64,000 bases of DNA. Origin: Methylophilus medardicus (lineage in GTDB: Bacteria; Pseudomonadota; Gammaproteobacteria; Burkholderiales; Methylophilaceae). The notes below the pieces were generated by a model, which did not search any database, was not told the DNA's origin, and worked only from the letters and a program-made list of their open reading frames with translations. Each line of letters opens with the position of its first letter. The stretch's first letter is position 1. Positions 37,366-46,733 of this stretch are shown here, one piece after another. The position numbers and the translations under genes are program-made. The stretch covers positions 1,054,001 to 1,118,000 of the forward strand of contig NZ_CP040948.1 of NCBI RefSeq assembly GCF_006363955.1, written 5' to 3'.

Positions 37366-38484
37366 TTAGGGTTCCGGATGAATCTGGATGGTTTTTTCAG
37401 TACGCCGAGTCTTGTCTAGGACCTTACCCGCCAGTTGCCCGCAGGCCGCATCAATGTCATCACCACGTGTTTTGCGCACGGTGACCACAAAGCCTGCCTG
37501 CATTAACATATCACGAAACGCGCGCACTTGCATGGGCTTCGAGGTGCCGTAGCCACTGTTTGGGAATGGATTAAAAGGGATCAGATTAAATTTACAGGGC
37601 ACATCACGCACGATGTTAATCAATTGTTTGGCATGCTCTAATGTGTCATTAATGCCGTCCAGCATCACGTATTCGAACGTGACAAAATCACGTGGCGCTT
37701 TCACCAGATATCGCTCACAGGCGGCCATCAGGTCTTTAATCGGGTATTTCTTATTAATTGGCACGATTTCGTCGCGCAGGGCATCGTTGGGTGCATGCAG
37801 GGATACGGCTAACGCTACCGGACAATCTTCTTTCAGGCGGTCCATCGCGGGCACCATGCCACTGGTAGATAGCGTGACACGACGGCGGCTTAAGCCATAC
37901 GCACTGTCATCGAGCATGATTTGCATGGCGGTGACGACGTTGTCGTAGTTGGCCAGCGGTTCGCCCATGCCCATCATCACCACGTTAGAAATAATACGCT
38001 CGCCAGGCGGCAGCAAATCATAGCCTGGCGCCTGACGCAAAGCATGGTTTGCAATCCAGAGTTGGCCGATGATTTCTGAGACACTTAAGTTGCGGTTGAA
38101 ACCCTGACGACCCGTGCTGCAAAATGTACATTCTAAGGCGCAGCCGACTTGGCTAGAAATGCACAATGTGCCGCGATCATCTTCTGGGATAAAGACGGTT
38201 TCTACGCTATTGCTGGTGCCGTCTTTCAAGTTATTGGTGCCGATCAGCCACTTACGCGTGCCATCATCAGACACTTGTTCGAGTTGCACATCGGGCAACT
38301 TGAATTCAGTTTCTTGACGCAGTTTTTCGCGCAGTGTTTTGGCAATGTCGGTCATCTGATCGAGATCTAGCATGCCGAAATGATGCATCCAGCGCATCAA
38401 TTGCTTGGCGCGAAAAGGCTTCTCGCCGAGACTTTCAAAGTACTCGGCGAGTTGCGGTTGGTTAAAGTTTAGTAAGTTAACCAA
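37366..38484 (-). CDS. rlmN: Dual-specificity 23S rRNA/tRNA methyltransferase RlmN
   Basis: A 372-residue radical SAM enzyme methylating C2 of adenosine 2503 in 23S rRNA and A37 in some tRNAs. The radical SAM cluster is C-x3-C-x2-C in [14 protein letters not shown]. The other conserved cysteine is near CGQLAGKV at the end, and [12 protein letters not shown] is the SAM-binding GGE-like motif. It begins with TTG at 38484, supported by an AGGAAA site. It leads into pilW three bases later. Confidence 0.95.
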
Positions 38485-38539
38485 GTGTTTTCCTATTTCG
38501 GTATCCGTTTAAACGTCATTCAAATGACGAAGCGAATGA

Positions 38540-38944
38540 TTAGCCGAAGAAGTATTTGATTTCAATCGCTGCGTTTTCCAAAGAATCGGAACCGTGTACA
38601 GCGTTTGCATCAATGCTTTCAGCGAAATCAGCACGGATCGTGCCCGGCGCTGCATCTTTCGGGTTAGTTGCACCCATCAGGTCGCGGTGTGTCAACACAG
38701 CGTTTTCGCCTTCTAGGGCTTGAATCATCACTGGGCCTGAAATCATGAACTTGACTAAGTCGTTGAAGAAAGGACGCTCTTTGTGCACCGCGTAGAAGCC
38801 TTCAGCTTCAGCCTGAGTCAGTTGTGCCATTTTAGCTGCAACAATTTTCAAACCAGCGTTTTCAAAACGGGTGTAGATTTGACCGATTACGTTTTTTGCA
38901 ACAGCGTCTGGTTTGATAATGCTGAGTGTGCGCTCTAAAGCCAT
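38540..38944 (-). CDS. ndk: Nucleoside diphosphate kinase
   Basis: A 134-residue enzyme transferring phosphate from ATP to NDPs. The N-terminus [17 protein letters not shown] and the catalytic His region [12 protein letters not shown] are unmistakable. It is slightly shorter than the usual 140-143 residues at the C-terminus (ends IKYFFG). It is the first gene of the leftward rlmN-pilW-rodZ-ispG-hisS run and has its own promoter candidate. Confidence 0.97.
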
Positions 38945-38986
38945 GAGAACTCCAAATAATTAATTAACAAGAAAAAACAAACAACT

Positions 38987-39014
38987 ATTCTACTATTTTT
39001 AACGTGATTGATAA
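38987..39014 (-). promoter_or_regulatory. Candidate promoter of ndk
   Basis: On the minus strand TTATCA (39014-39009) and TAGAAT (38992-38987) are 16 bases apart, about 45 bases before the ndk ATG. The -10 is good and the -35 weak. Confidence 0.35.
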
Positions 39015-39052
39015 ACCGCATTAAGGGTTTGTTTCCGTTTATCGCTCTAAAT

Positions 39053-39080
39053 AGCGGGCTTTCCCTGCTTTATTTTTTTT
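39053..39080 (+). terminator. Terminator-like hairpin in the fhc leader region
   Basis: AGCGGG (39053-39058) pairs with CCC-T-GCT (39063-39069, one bulged T), followed by a TTATTTTTTTT tract. It lies about 100 bases before fhcB with no plus-strand gene upstream of it. It may be an attenuator in the fhc leader, or simply a chance hairpin. Confidence 0.35.
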
Positions 39081-39180
39081 ATCTATCCTACGCAGATGTT
39101 TTATGATGTGATGGTTTCCAACGATCACGTGGGTATTCATGATTGAATACGGACGCGCAAACCGAGAGACCTAATCAGCC

Positions 39181-40389
39181 ATGAACATTCAACAAAACAC
39201 GATGCATACATGCCCGGCTTGTGGCTTGCTTTGCGACGATATATCGAGCGAGGCTGTGTCTAGCCGACAGTTGTCGTGCGGTAAAGCTGCTGCGTTTTAC
39301 GCGCGGGTGACCACTGGCGTCACGCCGCAAGTGGGTGGACGCGCGGCCTCATTGGCCGAGGCGGTCACCGCAGCCGCAAATATTTTAAAACAATCCAAAG
39401 CACCGCTAGTGGCTGGTAGTAGCACCGATGTGCACGGCGCACGTGCTCTGGTGGGTTTGTCGCACCGCACTCATGCTGGGATGACGCATCTGAATGCAAG
39501 CAGCACGTTGCGCAACATGAAGGTTTTGCAGCACAAGGGTTGGCAAACCACCACGCTGACTGAAGTTCGCAACCGTGCCGATGTCATTTTGATGATTGGC
39601 ACGGATGTGGTGAGTCACAATGCCCGTTTTTTCGAGCGGGTGGTGTGGGTGCCTGAGGCGATGTTTACCGCACCGTCAGCGCGCAAAATTATTTATCTAG
39701 GCGGTGATCAATTAGACACCACTCCCGGCATCTCCCCGGAAGGGGTAGCGCCGCAAGTGATTGATTGTGCAACTGCACAGCTGCCGGCGGTGGTTTCGTG
39801 CTTGCGTGCACTGGTCATGAATAAGCCGCTTTCCGCTGCGGCGGTTGCGGGCGTGCCTATAGATCAATTGCGTGCATTGGCTGAGATCCTCAAGGCGGCT
39901 AAATACGCCACCTTGGTCTGGGTCTCTAAAGATTTAGACTACGATCATGCAGACCTCACCATTGAAAATATCACTGAAACGGTGGTTGCACTTAATCAAA
40001 AAAGCAGAGCCATGGGCTTGTCGCTAGGTGGCAGTGATGGCGATACCAGTGTGAACTATGCGCATACTTGGTTAAATGGCGTGATTATTGATGCCCCGGC
40101 CTGGGAGAGTCACGATACCGTGGTTTGGGTCAACAGTTACAGCCCACAAGCCATGCCGCCTGCGGGCACGCAACCTGTGATTGTGTTAGGCGCGCCAGAT
40201 AGCACGTTTGATGCGGCGCCTGCAGTGTTTATTCCCGTGGCAACCCCTGGCCTTGATTGCGCTGGCCAACAATTTCGCGTCGATGGCTCAGTCACCTTGC
40301 CGTTAACAGCGGTCAAGCCTGCGGATGCGCCAACGCTGTCGCAAGTGATTGCGATGATAGAAGCAGAATTAGAAGGAGCGTCGGCATGA
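39181..40389 (+). CDS. fhcB: Formyltransferase/hydrolase complex subunit B (FmdB homolog)
   Basis: A 402-residue protein homologous to the molybdopterin-type subunit of archaeal formylmethanofuran dehydrogenase. The N-terminal CPACGLLCDD (11-20) keeps the conserved Cys pattern, and NRADVILMIGTDVVSHNARFFERV is the MPT-fold segment. In methylotrophs the Fhc complex hydrolyses formyl-methylofuran to formate rather than oxidising it. Around residues 105-115 (HLNASSTLRN), where archaeal enzymes carry the metal-binding Cys or Sec, I see none, fitting a non-redox role. It is first of fhcBADC, overlapping fhcA as ATGA. Confidence 0.93.
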   Translation: MNIQQNTMHTCPACGLLCDDISSEAVSSRQLSCGKAAAFYARVTTGVTPQVGGRAASLAEAVTAAANILKQSKAPLVAGSSTDVHGARALVGLSHRTHAGMTHLNASSTLRNMKVLQHKGWQTTTLTEVRNRADVILMIGTDVVSHNARFFERVVWVPEAMFTAPSARKIIYLGGDQLDTTPGISPEGVAPQVIDCATAQLPAVVSCLRALVMNKPLSAAAVAGVPIDQLRALAEILKAAKYATLVWVSKDLDYDHADLTIENITETVVALNQKSRAMGLSLGGSDGDTSVNYAHTWLNGVIIDAPAWESHDTVVWVNSYSPQAMPPAGTQPVIVLGAPDSTFDAAPAVFIPVATPGLDCAGQQFRVDGSVTLPLTAVKPADAPTLSQVIAMIEAELEGASA

Positions 40390-42050
40390 TTACATTACTC
40401 AAAAATGCCAAAGTGATTGATCCCGCGCATGGCAAAGATGGTGTTAAGCAAGATATTTACATCCGCGATGGCCGCATCATCGCTAAGCCAGCCGAGAGCG
40501 AAAAAATCGGTCAAGTGTATGACTTGAACGGCAAAATTGTCATGGCAGGCGCCATTGATATGCATAGCCACATCGGCGGCGGCAAAGTCAATATTGCGCG
40601 CATGCTACTGCCTGAATATCAAGCAATGCGTCAACTAGAAGAGCCTGAGGCCCATATTTGCGGCGCAAATTGTAGTCATCTGGCCACACCGAATACCACT
40701 GATACCGGCATGCGCTACATCGAGATGGGCTATACCGCTGCGTTTGAACCGGCGGTGCTTGCCGTGAATGCGCGTCAGGCGCACATGGAAATGGGCGATA
40801 CGCCCATGATCGACAAAGGTGGTTACGCCATGCTGGGTAATGATGATTACCTGCTGCGTTTGCTCAGCCAGAATGCCGATCAAAAAACCATCAATGATTA
40901 TGTTGCATGGACACTGCACGCGACACAAACCATCGGCATCAAAGTGGTCAATCCGGGCGGGATATCTGCCTTTAAGTTTAACGAGCGTCGTCAGGACTTG
41001 GATCAACAGCACGCGTTCTATCAGATCACCCCACGTCGCATTTTGCAGGCCCTGAGTCGTGCCGTGCATGACATAGGCATTGCCAAGCCGCTGCATGTGC
41101 ATTGCAACAATCTCGGTGTGGCGGGTAACTTTCAAACCACCCTTGACACCATGGGCGCCAGTGATGGATTGCCGATGCACCTGACCCATATTCAGTTTCA
41201 TAGCTATGGTACAGAAGGGGACAAGAAGTTTTCTTCAGCCGCGGCAAATATTGCCGAAGCCATTAACAAAAACAAGCACATCACGGCCGATGTCGGGCAA
41301 ATTTTATTTGGGCAAACGGTGACCGCCTCTGGTGACAACATGATGCAGCACTTGAATGCCAAGGTTGCCAACCCGAAAAAATCGGTGATTATGGACATAG
41401 AGTGCGATGCCGGTTGCGGGGTTGTCCCGTTCAAATATCGCGATGAAAACTATGTGAATGCCTTGCAGTGGGCCATTGGTCTAGAAGTATTTTTAAGTGT
41501 AGAGGACCCATGGCGGGTATTTCTAACCACGGATCACCCCAATGGGGCCCCCTTTACCAGCTATCCACACTTGATTCGCTTGCTGATGGATAAAACCTTC
41601 CGCAACGATGCATTTGATAAGCTCAACCTGGATGCGCAAGCAATGAGTAACCTCAAAGCGCTCAATCGCGAATACAGCTTGTATGAAATCGCGACCATGA
41701 CACGGGCCGCACCAGCCAAACTGATCGGTTTGCATGATCGAGGACATTTAGGCGTGGGCGCCGCGGCGGATATTACTGTCTACACCGAGCAAGCCGACAA
41801 AGAAGCGATGTTTGCGAAACCGGATTTGGTATTTAAGGACGGTGAACTGGTGGTGAAGGAGGGTAAAGTCATTAAAGTGGTGTGGGGAGCAACGCATACG
41901 GCCAAACCGGCATTTGATCTTGGGGTTGAAAAAGAGATCAAGCAGTATTTTGACCGCTATCACACCATGCAGATGGATCACTTTAAAATTTCGAATGACC
42001 ACATTGCGGAAGATGGCCGCAATCATGTCATTAACCATACGCAGGGGTAA
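40386..42050 (+). CDS. fhcA: Formyltransferase/hydrolase complex subunit A (FmdA homolog)
   Basis: A 554-residue amidohydrolase-fold subunit that hydrolyses formyl-methylofuran to formate. The metal site HxH is His60/His62 in GAIDMHSHIGGG, and later ligands include PLHVHCNNLG, PMHLTHIQFHS and FLTTDHPNGAP. The start at 40386 overlaps the fhcB stop; longer readings begin inside fhcB. It is followed two bases later by fhcD. Together with fhcD it does the chemistry that links formyl-H4MPT to formate release in formaldehyde oxidation. Confidence 0.96.
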   Translation: MITLLKNAKVIDPAHGKDGVKQDIYIRDGRIIAKPAESEKIGQVYDLNGKIVMAGAIDMHSHIGGGKVNIARMLLPEYQAMRQLEEPEAHICGANCSHLATPNTTDTGMRYIEMGYTAAFEPAVLAVNARQAHMEMGDTPMIDKGGYAMLGNDDYLLRLLSQNADQKTINDYVAWTLHATQTIGIKVVNPGGISAFKFNERRQDLDQQHAFYQITPRRILQALSRAVHDIGIAKPLHVHCNNLGVAGNFQTTLDTMGASDGLPMHLTHIQFHSYGTEGDKKFSSAAANIAEAINKNKHITADVGQILFGQTVTASGDNMMQHLNAKVANPKKSVIMDIECDAGCGVVPFKYRDENYVNALQWAIGLEVFLSVEDPWRVFLTTDHPNGAPFTSYPHLIRLLMDKTFRNDAFDKLNLDAQAMSNLKALNREYSLYEIATMTRAAPAKLIGLHDRGHLGVGAAADITVYTEQADKEAMFAKPDLVFKDGELVVKEGKVIKVVWGATHTAKPAFDLGVEKEIKQYFDRYHTMQMDHFKISNDHIAEDGRNHVINHTQG

Positions 42051-42052
42051 TT

Positions 42053-42976
42053 ATGGTCATCAACGGGGTAGACATTGACGATACTTTTGCCGAAGCATTT
42101 AATATGCGCGGCACACGTATCTTGATTACCGCGCAAAATTTGCGCTGGGCCTACAATGCAGCAAATGCCATGACGGGTTTTGCCACCAGCGTGATTGGCT
42201 GTGGGGTTGAAGCGGGCATTGAACGGGAGCTGACAGAAGACGAGACACCTGATGGTCGTCCCGGCTTAAGTGTGCTGATGTTTGCCATGGGCAGTAAGGT
42301 GCTTATGCAACAGCTCGAAACGCGTATGGGCCAGTGCATCTTAACCTGTCCCACCGCGGCAGCCTTTGCTGGTATTGAATCCGAAGACATGATCAGCCTC
42401 GGCAAACATTTACGGTTTTTTGGAGATGGTCATCAGGTATCCAAACAGATTCCTGACGCGAACGGTAAGCGCAAGCGTTATTGGCGCATTCCTGTCATGG
42501 ATGGCGAATTTTTAACCGAGGAAACCACCGGCATGGTGCGCGCGATCGGCGGCGGTAACTTTCTGGTGTTGGGCGCCAGTCAGGCGCAAGTGTTGACCGC
42601 TTGCGAGGCGGCCATTGATGCCATGCGTCAACACCCGAATGTGATTATGCCTTTTCCGGGGGGCGTCGTGCGCTCGGGCTCTAAAGTCGGCAGTAAATAT
42701 CCTAAAATGTTTGCCAGTACCAATGACGCGTTTTGCCCAACCCTCAAAGGCGTGGTTAAAAGCGAACTCGATCCCCGCGTAGAGAGCGTGATGGAAATTG
42801 TGGTCAATGGCCTGAGCTTCGAAGACATTGCTGTGTCAATGAAGGCCGGGATTGAAGCGGCCTGTGGACTGGGTAAGGACAATGGCATATTGCGCATTTC
42901 AGCCGGTAACTACGGCGGAAAACTGGGGCAACATCATTTTAAGTTGCGTCCGATCTTAAGTGGAGAGGTCAAATGA
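42053..42976 (+). CDS. fhcD: Formylmethanofuran-tetrahydromethanopterin formyltransferase
   Basis: A 307-residue Ftr homolog moving the formyl group between tetrahydromethanopterin and the (methyl)furan cofactor. Hallmark segments are RILITAQNLRWAYNAANAMTG (in part), CGVEAGIE, and GGVVRSGSKVGSKYPKM. The two Ftr lobes run through NFLVLGASQAQ and ISAGNYGGKLGQHHFKL. Methylotroph family members are about 300 residues, as here. It overlaps fhcC by four bases. Confidence 0.96.
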   Translation: MVINGVDIDDTFAEAFNMRGTRILITAQNLRWAYNAANAMTGFATSVIGCGVEAGIERELTEDETPDGRPGLSVLMFAMGSKVLMQQLETRMGQCILTCPTAAAFAGIESEDMISLGKHLRFFGDGHQVSKQIPDANGKRKRYWRIPVMDGEFLTEETTGMVRAIGGGNFLVLGASQAQVLTACEAAIDAMRQHPNVIMPFPGGVVRSGSKVGSKYPKMFASTNDAFCPTLKGVVKSELDPRVESVMEIVVNGLSFEDIAVSMKAGIEAACGLGKDNGILRISAGNYGGKLGQHHFKLRPILSGEVK

Positions 42977-43641
42977 GCCACATTACACTGTCAGCCAAAG
43001 CGGTGACACGTCACGTCGATTGCCGGTCGCTGGTGCCAAACTTGCTCTCGGACAAATCGATGGCTGAGATTGCTGCCATGCGATTGGCCGCCGATCTGAC
43101 CGTGGCGGATGTATTTGAGGTGAGCGTCGAAGCAGACGAAGCGCACACCATCACTTTTTTAAACACCACCAGCGCGCATCAATACATCGGTTTTGCCATG
43201 ACAGCAGGTCAAATCATTGTGGCTGGAGATGCTGGGGATTATTTAGGGGCACAATTACAAAATGGTGTGCTGATTTGTAAAGGCAACGCTGGGGCACGGG
43301 CGGGTGATCGAATGCGACGTGGCATGCTGCTGATTGAAGGTAATGTCGGCGAATATTGCGCCTCAGACATGATGGCTGGCACCTTAGGCGTGCTCGGTAA
43401 CACGGGCGCATACCTTGGCTATGGCATGAAACGCGGCACGTTGTTGCTCGCGCAAGCGCCGGCCGCACAAGCTACCTGGATAGACTGCGGTTTGCATAAG
43501 TTGCCTTTTTTAAATATTTTGTACAAATCGTTTAAACGCCTAGACAGCCGCTTTACCCAAATCAATAGCCAGCGCGTGCAACGCTTGGTAGGCGATATGG
43601 GCGGCTTAGGCAAAGCAGAAATGCTGGTGATCCAGCCTTAA
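42973..43641 (+). CDS. fhcC: Formyltransferase/hydrolase complex subunit C (FmdC homolog)
   Basis: A 222-residue subunit with a right-handed beta-helix of the glutamate-synthase alpha type, made of G-x-x-G-x-x-x-G turns (IIVAGDAGDYLGAQLQNG, then LICKGNAGARAGDRMRRG, then LLIEGNVGEYCASDMMAG). It is a structural subunit of the Fhc complex. It is last in fhcBADC and is followed by a clear terminator. Confidence 0.95.
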   Translation: MSHITLSAKAVTRHVDCRSLVPNLLSDKSMAEIAAMRLAADLTVADVFEVSVEADEAHTITFLNTTSAHQYIGFAMTAGQIIVAGDAGDYLGAQLQNGVLICKGNAGARAGDRMRRGMLLIEGNVGEYCASDMMAGTLGVLGNTGAYLGYGMKRGTLLLAQAPAAQATWIDCGLHKLPFLNILYKSFKRLDSRFTQINSQRVQRLVGDMGGLGKAEMLVIQP

Positions 43642-43666
43642 GCCAATTCAGCGGTATTGACCGATC

Positions 43667-43690
43667 AACGGGCCTTGTGCCCGTTTTTCT
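43667..43690 (+). terminator. Rho-independent terminator of fhcBADC
   Basis: Stem AACGGGC/GCCCGTT (43667-43673 and 43679-43685) with a short loop, followed by TTTTCTTTTT. Confidence 0.88.
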
Positions 43691-43750
43691 TTTTGCATCA
43701 TAGGGTTAGAGTGGTAAAATCGCGCTTTTGAAATTTAACCTGTTTTGACA

Positions 43751-44668
43751 ATGAGCCAATACCTAACCGCTGCCCTCTATAAATTTGTCCCCTTGCATGA
43801 CTATCAAGCACTGCAACAACCGATTTTGCAGGCATGCCAGCAACACCAAATCAAAGGCACCCTGCTGCTGGCAAAAGAGGGCATCAACGGGACAATTGCC
43901 GGGGCGCCAGATGCAATTCGGGCAGTATTAGCCTATTTGCGATCTGATCCACGTCTGGTCGACCTCGAACACAAAGAGTCCTGGGCAGATAGCCACCCGT
44001 TTTACCGCATGAAGGTCAAACTGAAAAAAGAAATCGTCACCATGGGCGTGCCTGAGGTAGACCCTAATTTAGTGGTGGGGACCTACGTCAAGCCTGAAGA
44101 TTGGAATGCCATTATTTCTGACCCAGAAGTGATTGTGCTCGATACGCGTAATGACTACGAAGTGCATATTGGGACGTTTAAAGGTGCATTAGATCCTAAA
44201 ACCACGACCTTCCGAGAGTTTCCGCAATACGTGGCTGAAAACCTCGATAAAACCAAGCACAAAAAAGTCGCCATGTTCTGTACGGGGGGTATCCGCTGTG
44301 AAAAAGCGTCCTCCTACATGAAGCAACAAGGGTTTGAAGAGGTCTACCACCTGCAGGGCGGCATTCTAAAATATCTCGAAACGGTGCCTAAAGAACAAAG
44401 CCTGTGGCAAGGCGAGTGTTTTGTGTTTGACCAGCGCGTTGCAGTCAAACACGGCCTCGAAGTAGGCGACCATGATCAATGCTACGCCTGCCGCATGCCA
44501 CTTACCCCCGAAGAAATGCAGAGTGAACAGTATGAAGCGGGCATTTCTTGCCCTTATTGCTATGACAAATTATCTGCCGAGAAAAAAGAGTCGTTGCGTG
44601 AGCGGCAAAAACAGGTGAAGTTAGCCAGAATGCGCGGGCAACAACACATTGGTGAACAGAATCAGTAA
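43751..44668 (+). CDS. trhO: tRNA uridine(34) hydroxylase TrhO (rhodanese-like, UPF0176)
   Basis: A 305-residue protein with an N-terminal acylphosphatase-like domain ([17 protein letters not shown]) and a central rhodanese domain whose active-site loop is [14 protein letters not shown]-terminal Cys-rich part has CYACRMPL and CPYCYDKL, a likely zinc site. TrhO hydroxylates U34 of some tRNAs (ho5U formation). ATG 43751 is preferred over an upstream TTG at 43745. Confidence 0.94.
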   Translation: MSQYLTAALYKFVPLHDYQALQQPILQACQQHQIKGTLLLAKEGINGTIAGAPDAIRAVLAYLRSDPRLVDLEHKESWADSHPFYRMKVKLKKEIVTMGVPEVDPNLVVGTYVKPEDWNAIISDPEVIVLDTRNDYEVHIGTFKGALDPKTTTFREFPQYVAENLDKTKHKKVAMFCTGGIRCEKASSYMKQQGFEEVYHLQGGILKYLETVPKEQSLWQGECFVFDQRVAVKHGLEVGDHDQCYACRMPLTPEEMQSEQYEAGISCPYCYDKLSAEKKESLRERQKQVKLARMRGQQHIGEQNQ

Positions 44669-44716
44669 GTGCGAAATTCACTGATCATAAAACGCCATCA
44701 AAAGATTATTTGCACC

Positions 44717-45700
44717 TTAAATGACATCTAAAGGGCTGGCCACGCCTCGGCCGCCCGTCATCACCACCTTGGTATACAGTAGCGTGGTGCTTTCATCAGC
44801 ATGCCCCATCAGTTGTTGCACCGTCTTGAGCGCTTGCCCACCTTGCAATAAGTGTGCTGCAAAGCTGTGACGCAGCACATTTGGCGACACCTGTTTGTGG
44901 ATGCGCGCGTGTTCCGCCGCTTTTTTAATTGCCCGTTGCAGCGGTTTTTCATCGGCATGGTGGCGATAAACCGCGCCGGATGTCTGCACCACCGATAGCC
45001 TGCTCGCTGGGAACACATACTGCCAAGCCCAATCCTTGCCAGACGTGGCTTGTTTTTTGACCAAAGCTGGAGGCATCCATACCTCCCCCAAGCCTTTGGA
45101 TAAGTCATCTCGAAATAAGGCCTCTACTGCTTGCAGATGCAACTGCAAGGGGTTGACCAAGCTCGAAGCCAGCAGGGTGATTCGATTTTTATAACCCTGT
45201 TCGTCGCGGACCAAAATCTCCAATCGTGAGAAATCAATATCCGCAACCCGCAAACGCAAGCATTCCATCACTTTTAAGCCGCTCCCGTAAAGCAAACTGG
45301 CCATCAGCCATCGCGCGCCATCCAGCCCTGAGAGAATGGCTTGCACTTCTTGTGGACTCAAGACCACCGGCAAACGCTTCTGTGCCTTGACTTTTGACAT
45401 ATTCTCGAGCGCCGGCAATCGCTGCCCAAGCACTTCATCATATAAAAAATGCAGGGCGCTCTTCGCTTGATTTTGTGTGCTAGCGGCCACGGTTTTTTCG
45501 ATGGCTAAATGCGTTAAAAAATCCTCCACCTCAGCCACCCCCATCTCACGCGGGTGCCGCTTGCCATGATGCAGAATGTATCGTTTAATCCACTGAATGT
45601 AGGCTTCTTCAGTGCGCTGGCTGTAATTCAGCGTACGCAAGCGGTCAACAATCAAGGGAAACAACTTAATAGGCTGTTTCACTTCAGGTGTGTATGCCAT
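44717..45700 (-). CDS. Integron-type tyrosine recombinase (IntI lineage), catalytically degenerate
   Basis: A 327-residue tyrosine recombinase. The IntI-specific insertion is present (RDDLSKGLGEVWMPPALVKK, then WAWQYVFPASRLS, then YRHHADEKPLQRA), and so is the IntI C-terminus GGRGVASPLDVI. Of six catalytic positions, three differ from functional IntI proteins. The first Arg is Lys143 (GSGLKVMECLRLR), the beta-hairpin Lys is Gln168 (DEQGYKNR for GKGxKxR), and the HxxR His is Asn274 (SPNVLRHSF). Arg277, His300 (GHADESTT) and Tyr309 remain. It is full length with no frameshift, so it is expressed or recently inactivated by substitution. No LexA box was seen upstream and no convincing attC array. 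Flanking genes to the right are small and cassette-sized. Confidence 0.88.
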   Translation of the reverse strand: MAYTPEVKQPIKLFPLIVDRLRTLNYSQRTEEAYIQWIKRYILHHGKRHPREMGVAEVEDFLTHLAIEKTVAASTQNQAKSALHFLYDEVLGQRLPALENMSKVKAQKRLPVVLSPQEVQAILSGLDGARWLMASLLYGSGLKVMECLRLRVADIDFSRLEILVRDEQGYKNRITLLASSLVNPLQLHLQAVEALFRDDLSKGLGEVWMPPALVKKQATSGKDWAWQYVFPASRLSVVQTSGAVYRHHADEKPLQRAIKKAAEHARIHKQVSPNVLRHSFAAHLLQGGQALKTVQQLMGHADESTTLLYTKVVMTGGRGVASPLDVI

Positions 45701-45889
45701 AGAAAAAGCCTTTTATTGAGGTGTAATATAAAATGACTAACCATTGATTTTATTATCATAAATCATTTTTATAAGTTTATAGCGCATAGCCTAAATAAAT
45801 TTTATGATCGTTTTTTGTTTCATCAGCGATCCCTAGAGCGAGTGGCATAACCGCCAACTTTCATTCAATCTAACCGAGTCAAACCCACC

Positions 45890-46534
45890 ATGTATGTACC
45901 CACCCATTTTGCAGAGTCAAACATCGATGTGCTACATCAGTTAATGCGGGCACATCCTTTTGCGACCTTGATTACGATGTCTTCTGCAGGGATTAACGCC
46001 AATCATGTTCCCTTGCACTTGATCCCAGAGGCAGGGCAGTACGGGGCATTGCAGGGGCATGTCGCGCGCGCAAACCCTGTGTGGAGCGATCTCGTCCACG
46101 AGGTGGAGGCGTTGGTGATTTTTCAAGGCCCAGATGCCTATATCAGCCCATCCTGGTATCCAACAAAACAAATAGACGGCAAAGTGGTCCCCACGTGGAA
46201 TTACATCACCGTGCATGCTTACGGCACATTGCGGGTGATTGATGATCCAGCATGGGTAAAAAATCAACTCGAGTCACTGACTACGCAACTGGAGGCATCG
46301 TTTGAAAAGCCTTGGGCCATTGCTGATGCGCCGATGGCGTTCACCGACAACATGATCAACGCGATTGTGGGCGTTGAAATATTGATTACAAAACTTGTCG
46401 GCAAATGGAAGCTGAGCCAGAACCAACCTGCATTGAATCAAGCGGGGGTGGTGCAAGGCTTACAGTCGCTCAAGCAGTCAGAGGCCACTGAACTGGCAAG
46501 CGCGGTTGAAAAAGCACATAAAAAGGCCCGCTAA
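45890..46534 (+). CDS. FMN-binding negative transcriptional regulator (PaiB family)
   Basis: A 214-residue split-barrel flavin-binding protein. MYVPTHFAESNIDVLHQLM at the N-terminus, then FQGPDAYISPSWYP and VPTWNYITVHAYG, are standard for the PaiB family. B. subtilis PaiB affects sporulation genes; elsewhere members are general FMN-binding stress proteins. It lies across an AT-rich gap from the integrase and is monocistronic. The direct target is unknown. Confidence 0.92.
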   Translation: MYVPTHFAESNIDVLHQLMRAHPFATLITMSSAGINANHVPLHLIPEAGQYGALQGHVARANPVWSDLVHEVEALVIFQGPDAYISPSWYPTKQIDGKVVPTWNYITVHAYGTLRVIDDPAWVKNQLESLTTQLEASFEKPWAIADAPMAFTDNMINAIVGVEILITKLVGKWKLSQNQPALNQAGVVQGLQSLKQSEATELASAVEKAHKKAR

Positions 46535-46733
46535 CATCGTATTTAAGTCTGTTTAGCTAGATTGCATTTGCTTGACTAGATTTGCGCGACCAAATGACGC
46601 TCGTTTTGCCAAGGATTAACATTCAAACGCCATCGGGCATGGCGCGTTGATCGTGGCAGGATTGCTAGACGCCCGAAACATTAGGCTTTACCATGGGCCA
46701 CTATCTTTTGATGCCCAATAAGAAAGGTCTTGT

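Noticed and set aside
40635-41201. 188-codon minus-strand reading frame
   Set aside because: Antisense to fhcA, with no ribosome site and no recognisable product.
44717-45700. Phage or genomic-island integrase
   Set aside because: The IntI-specific insertion and C-terminus fit integron integrases. No tRNA gene, direct repeats or phage genes flank it.
45701-45889. attI site and LexA box beside the integrase
   Set aside because: Only one loose 7-mer match (ATCTAAC) to the attI core was seen, which is expected by chance. No CTGT-N8-ACAG LexA box was found.
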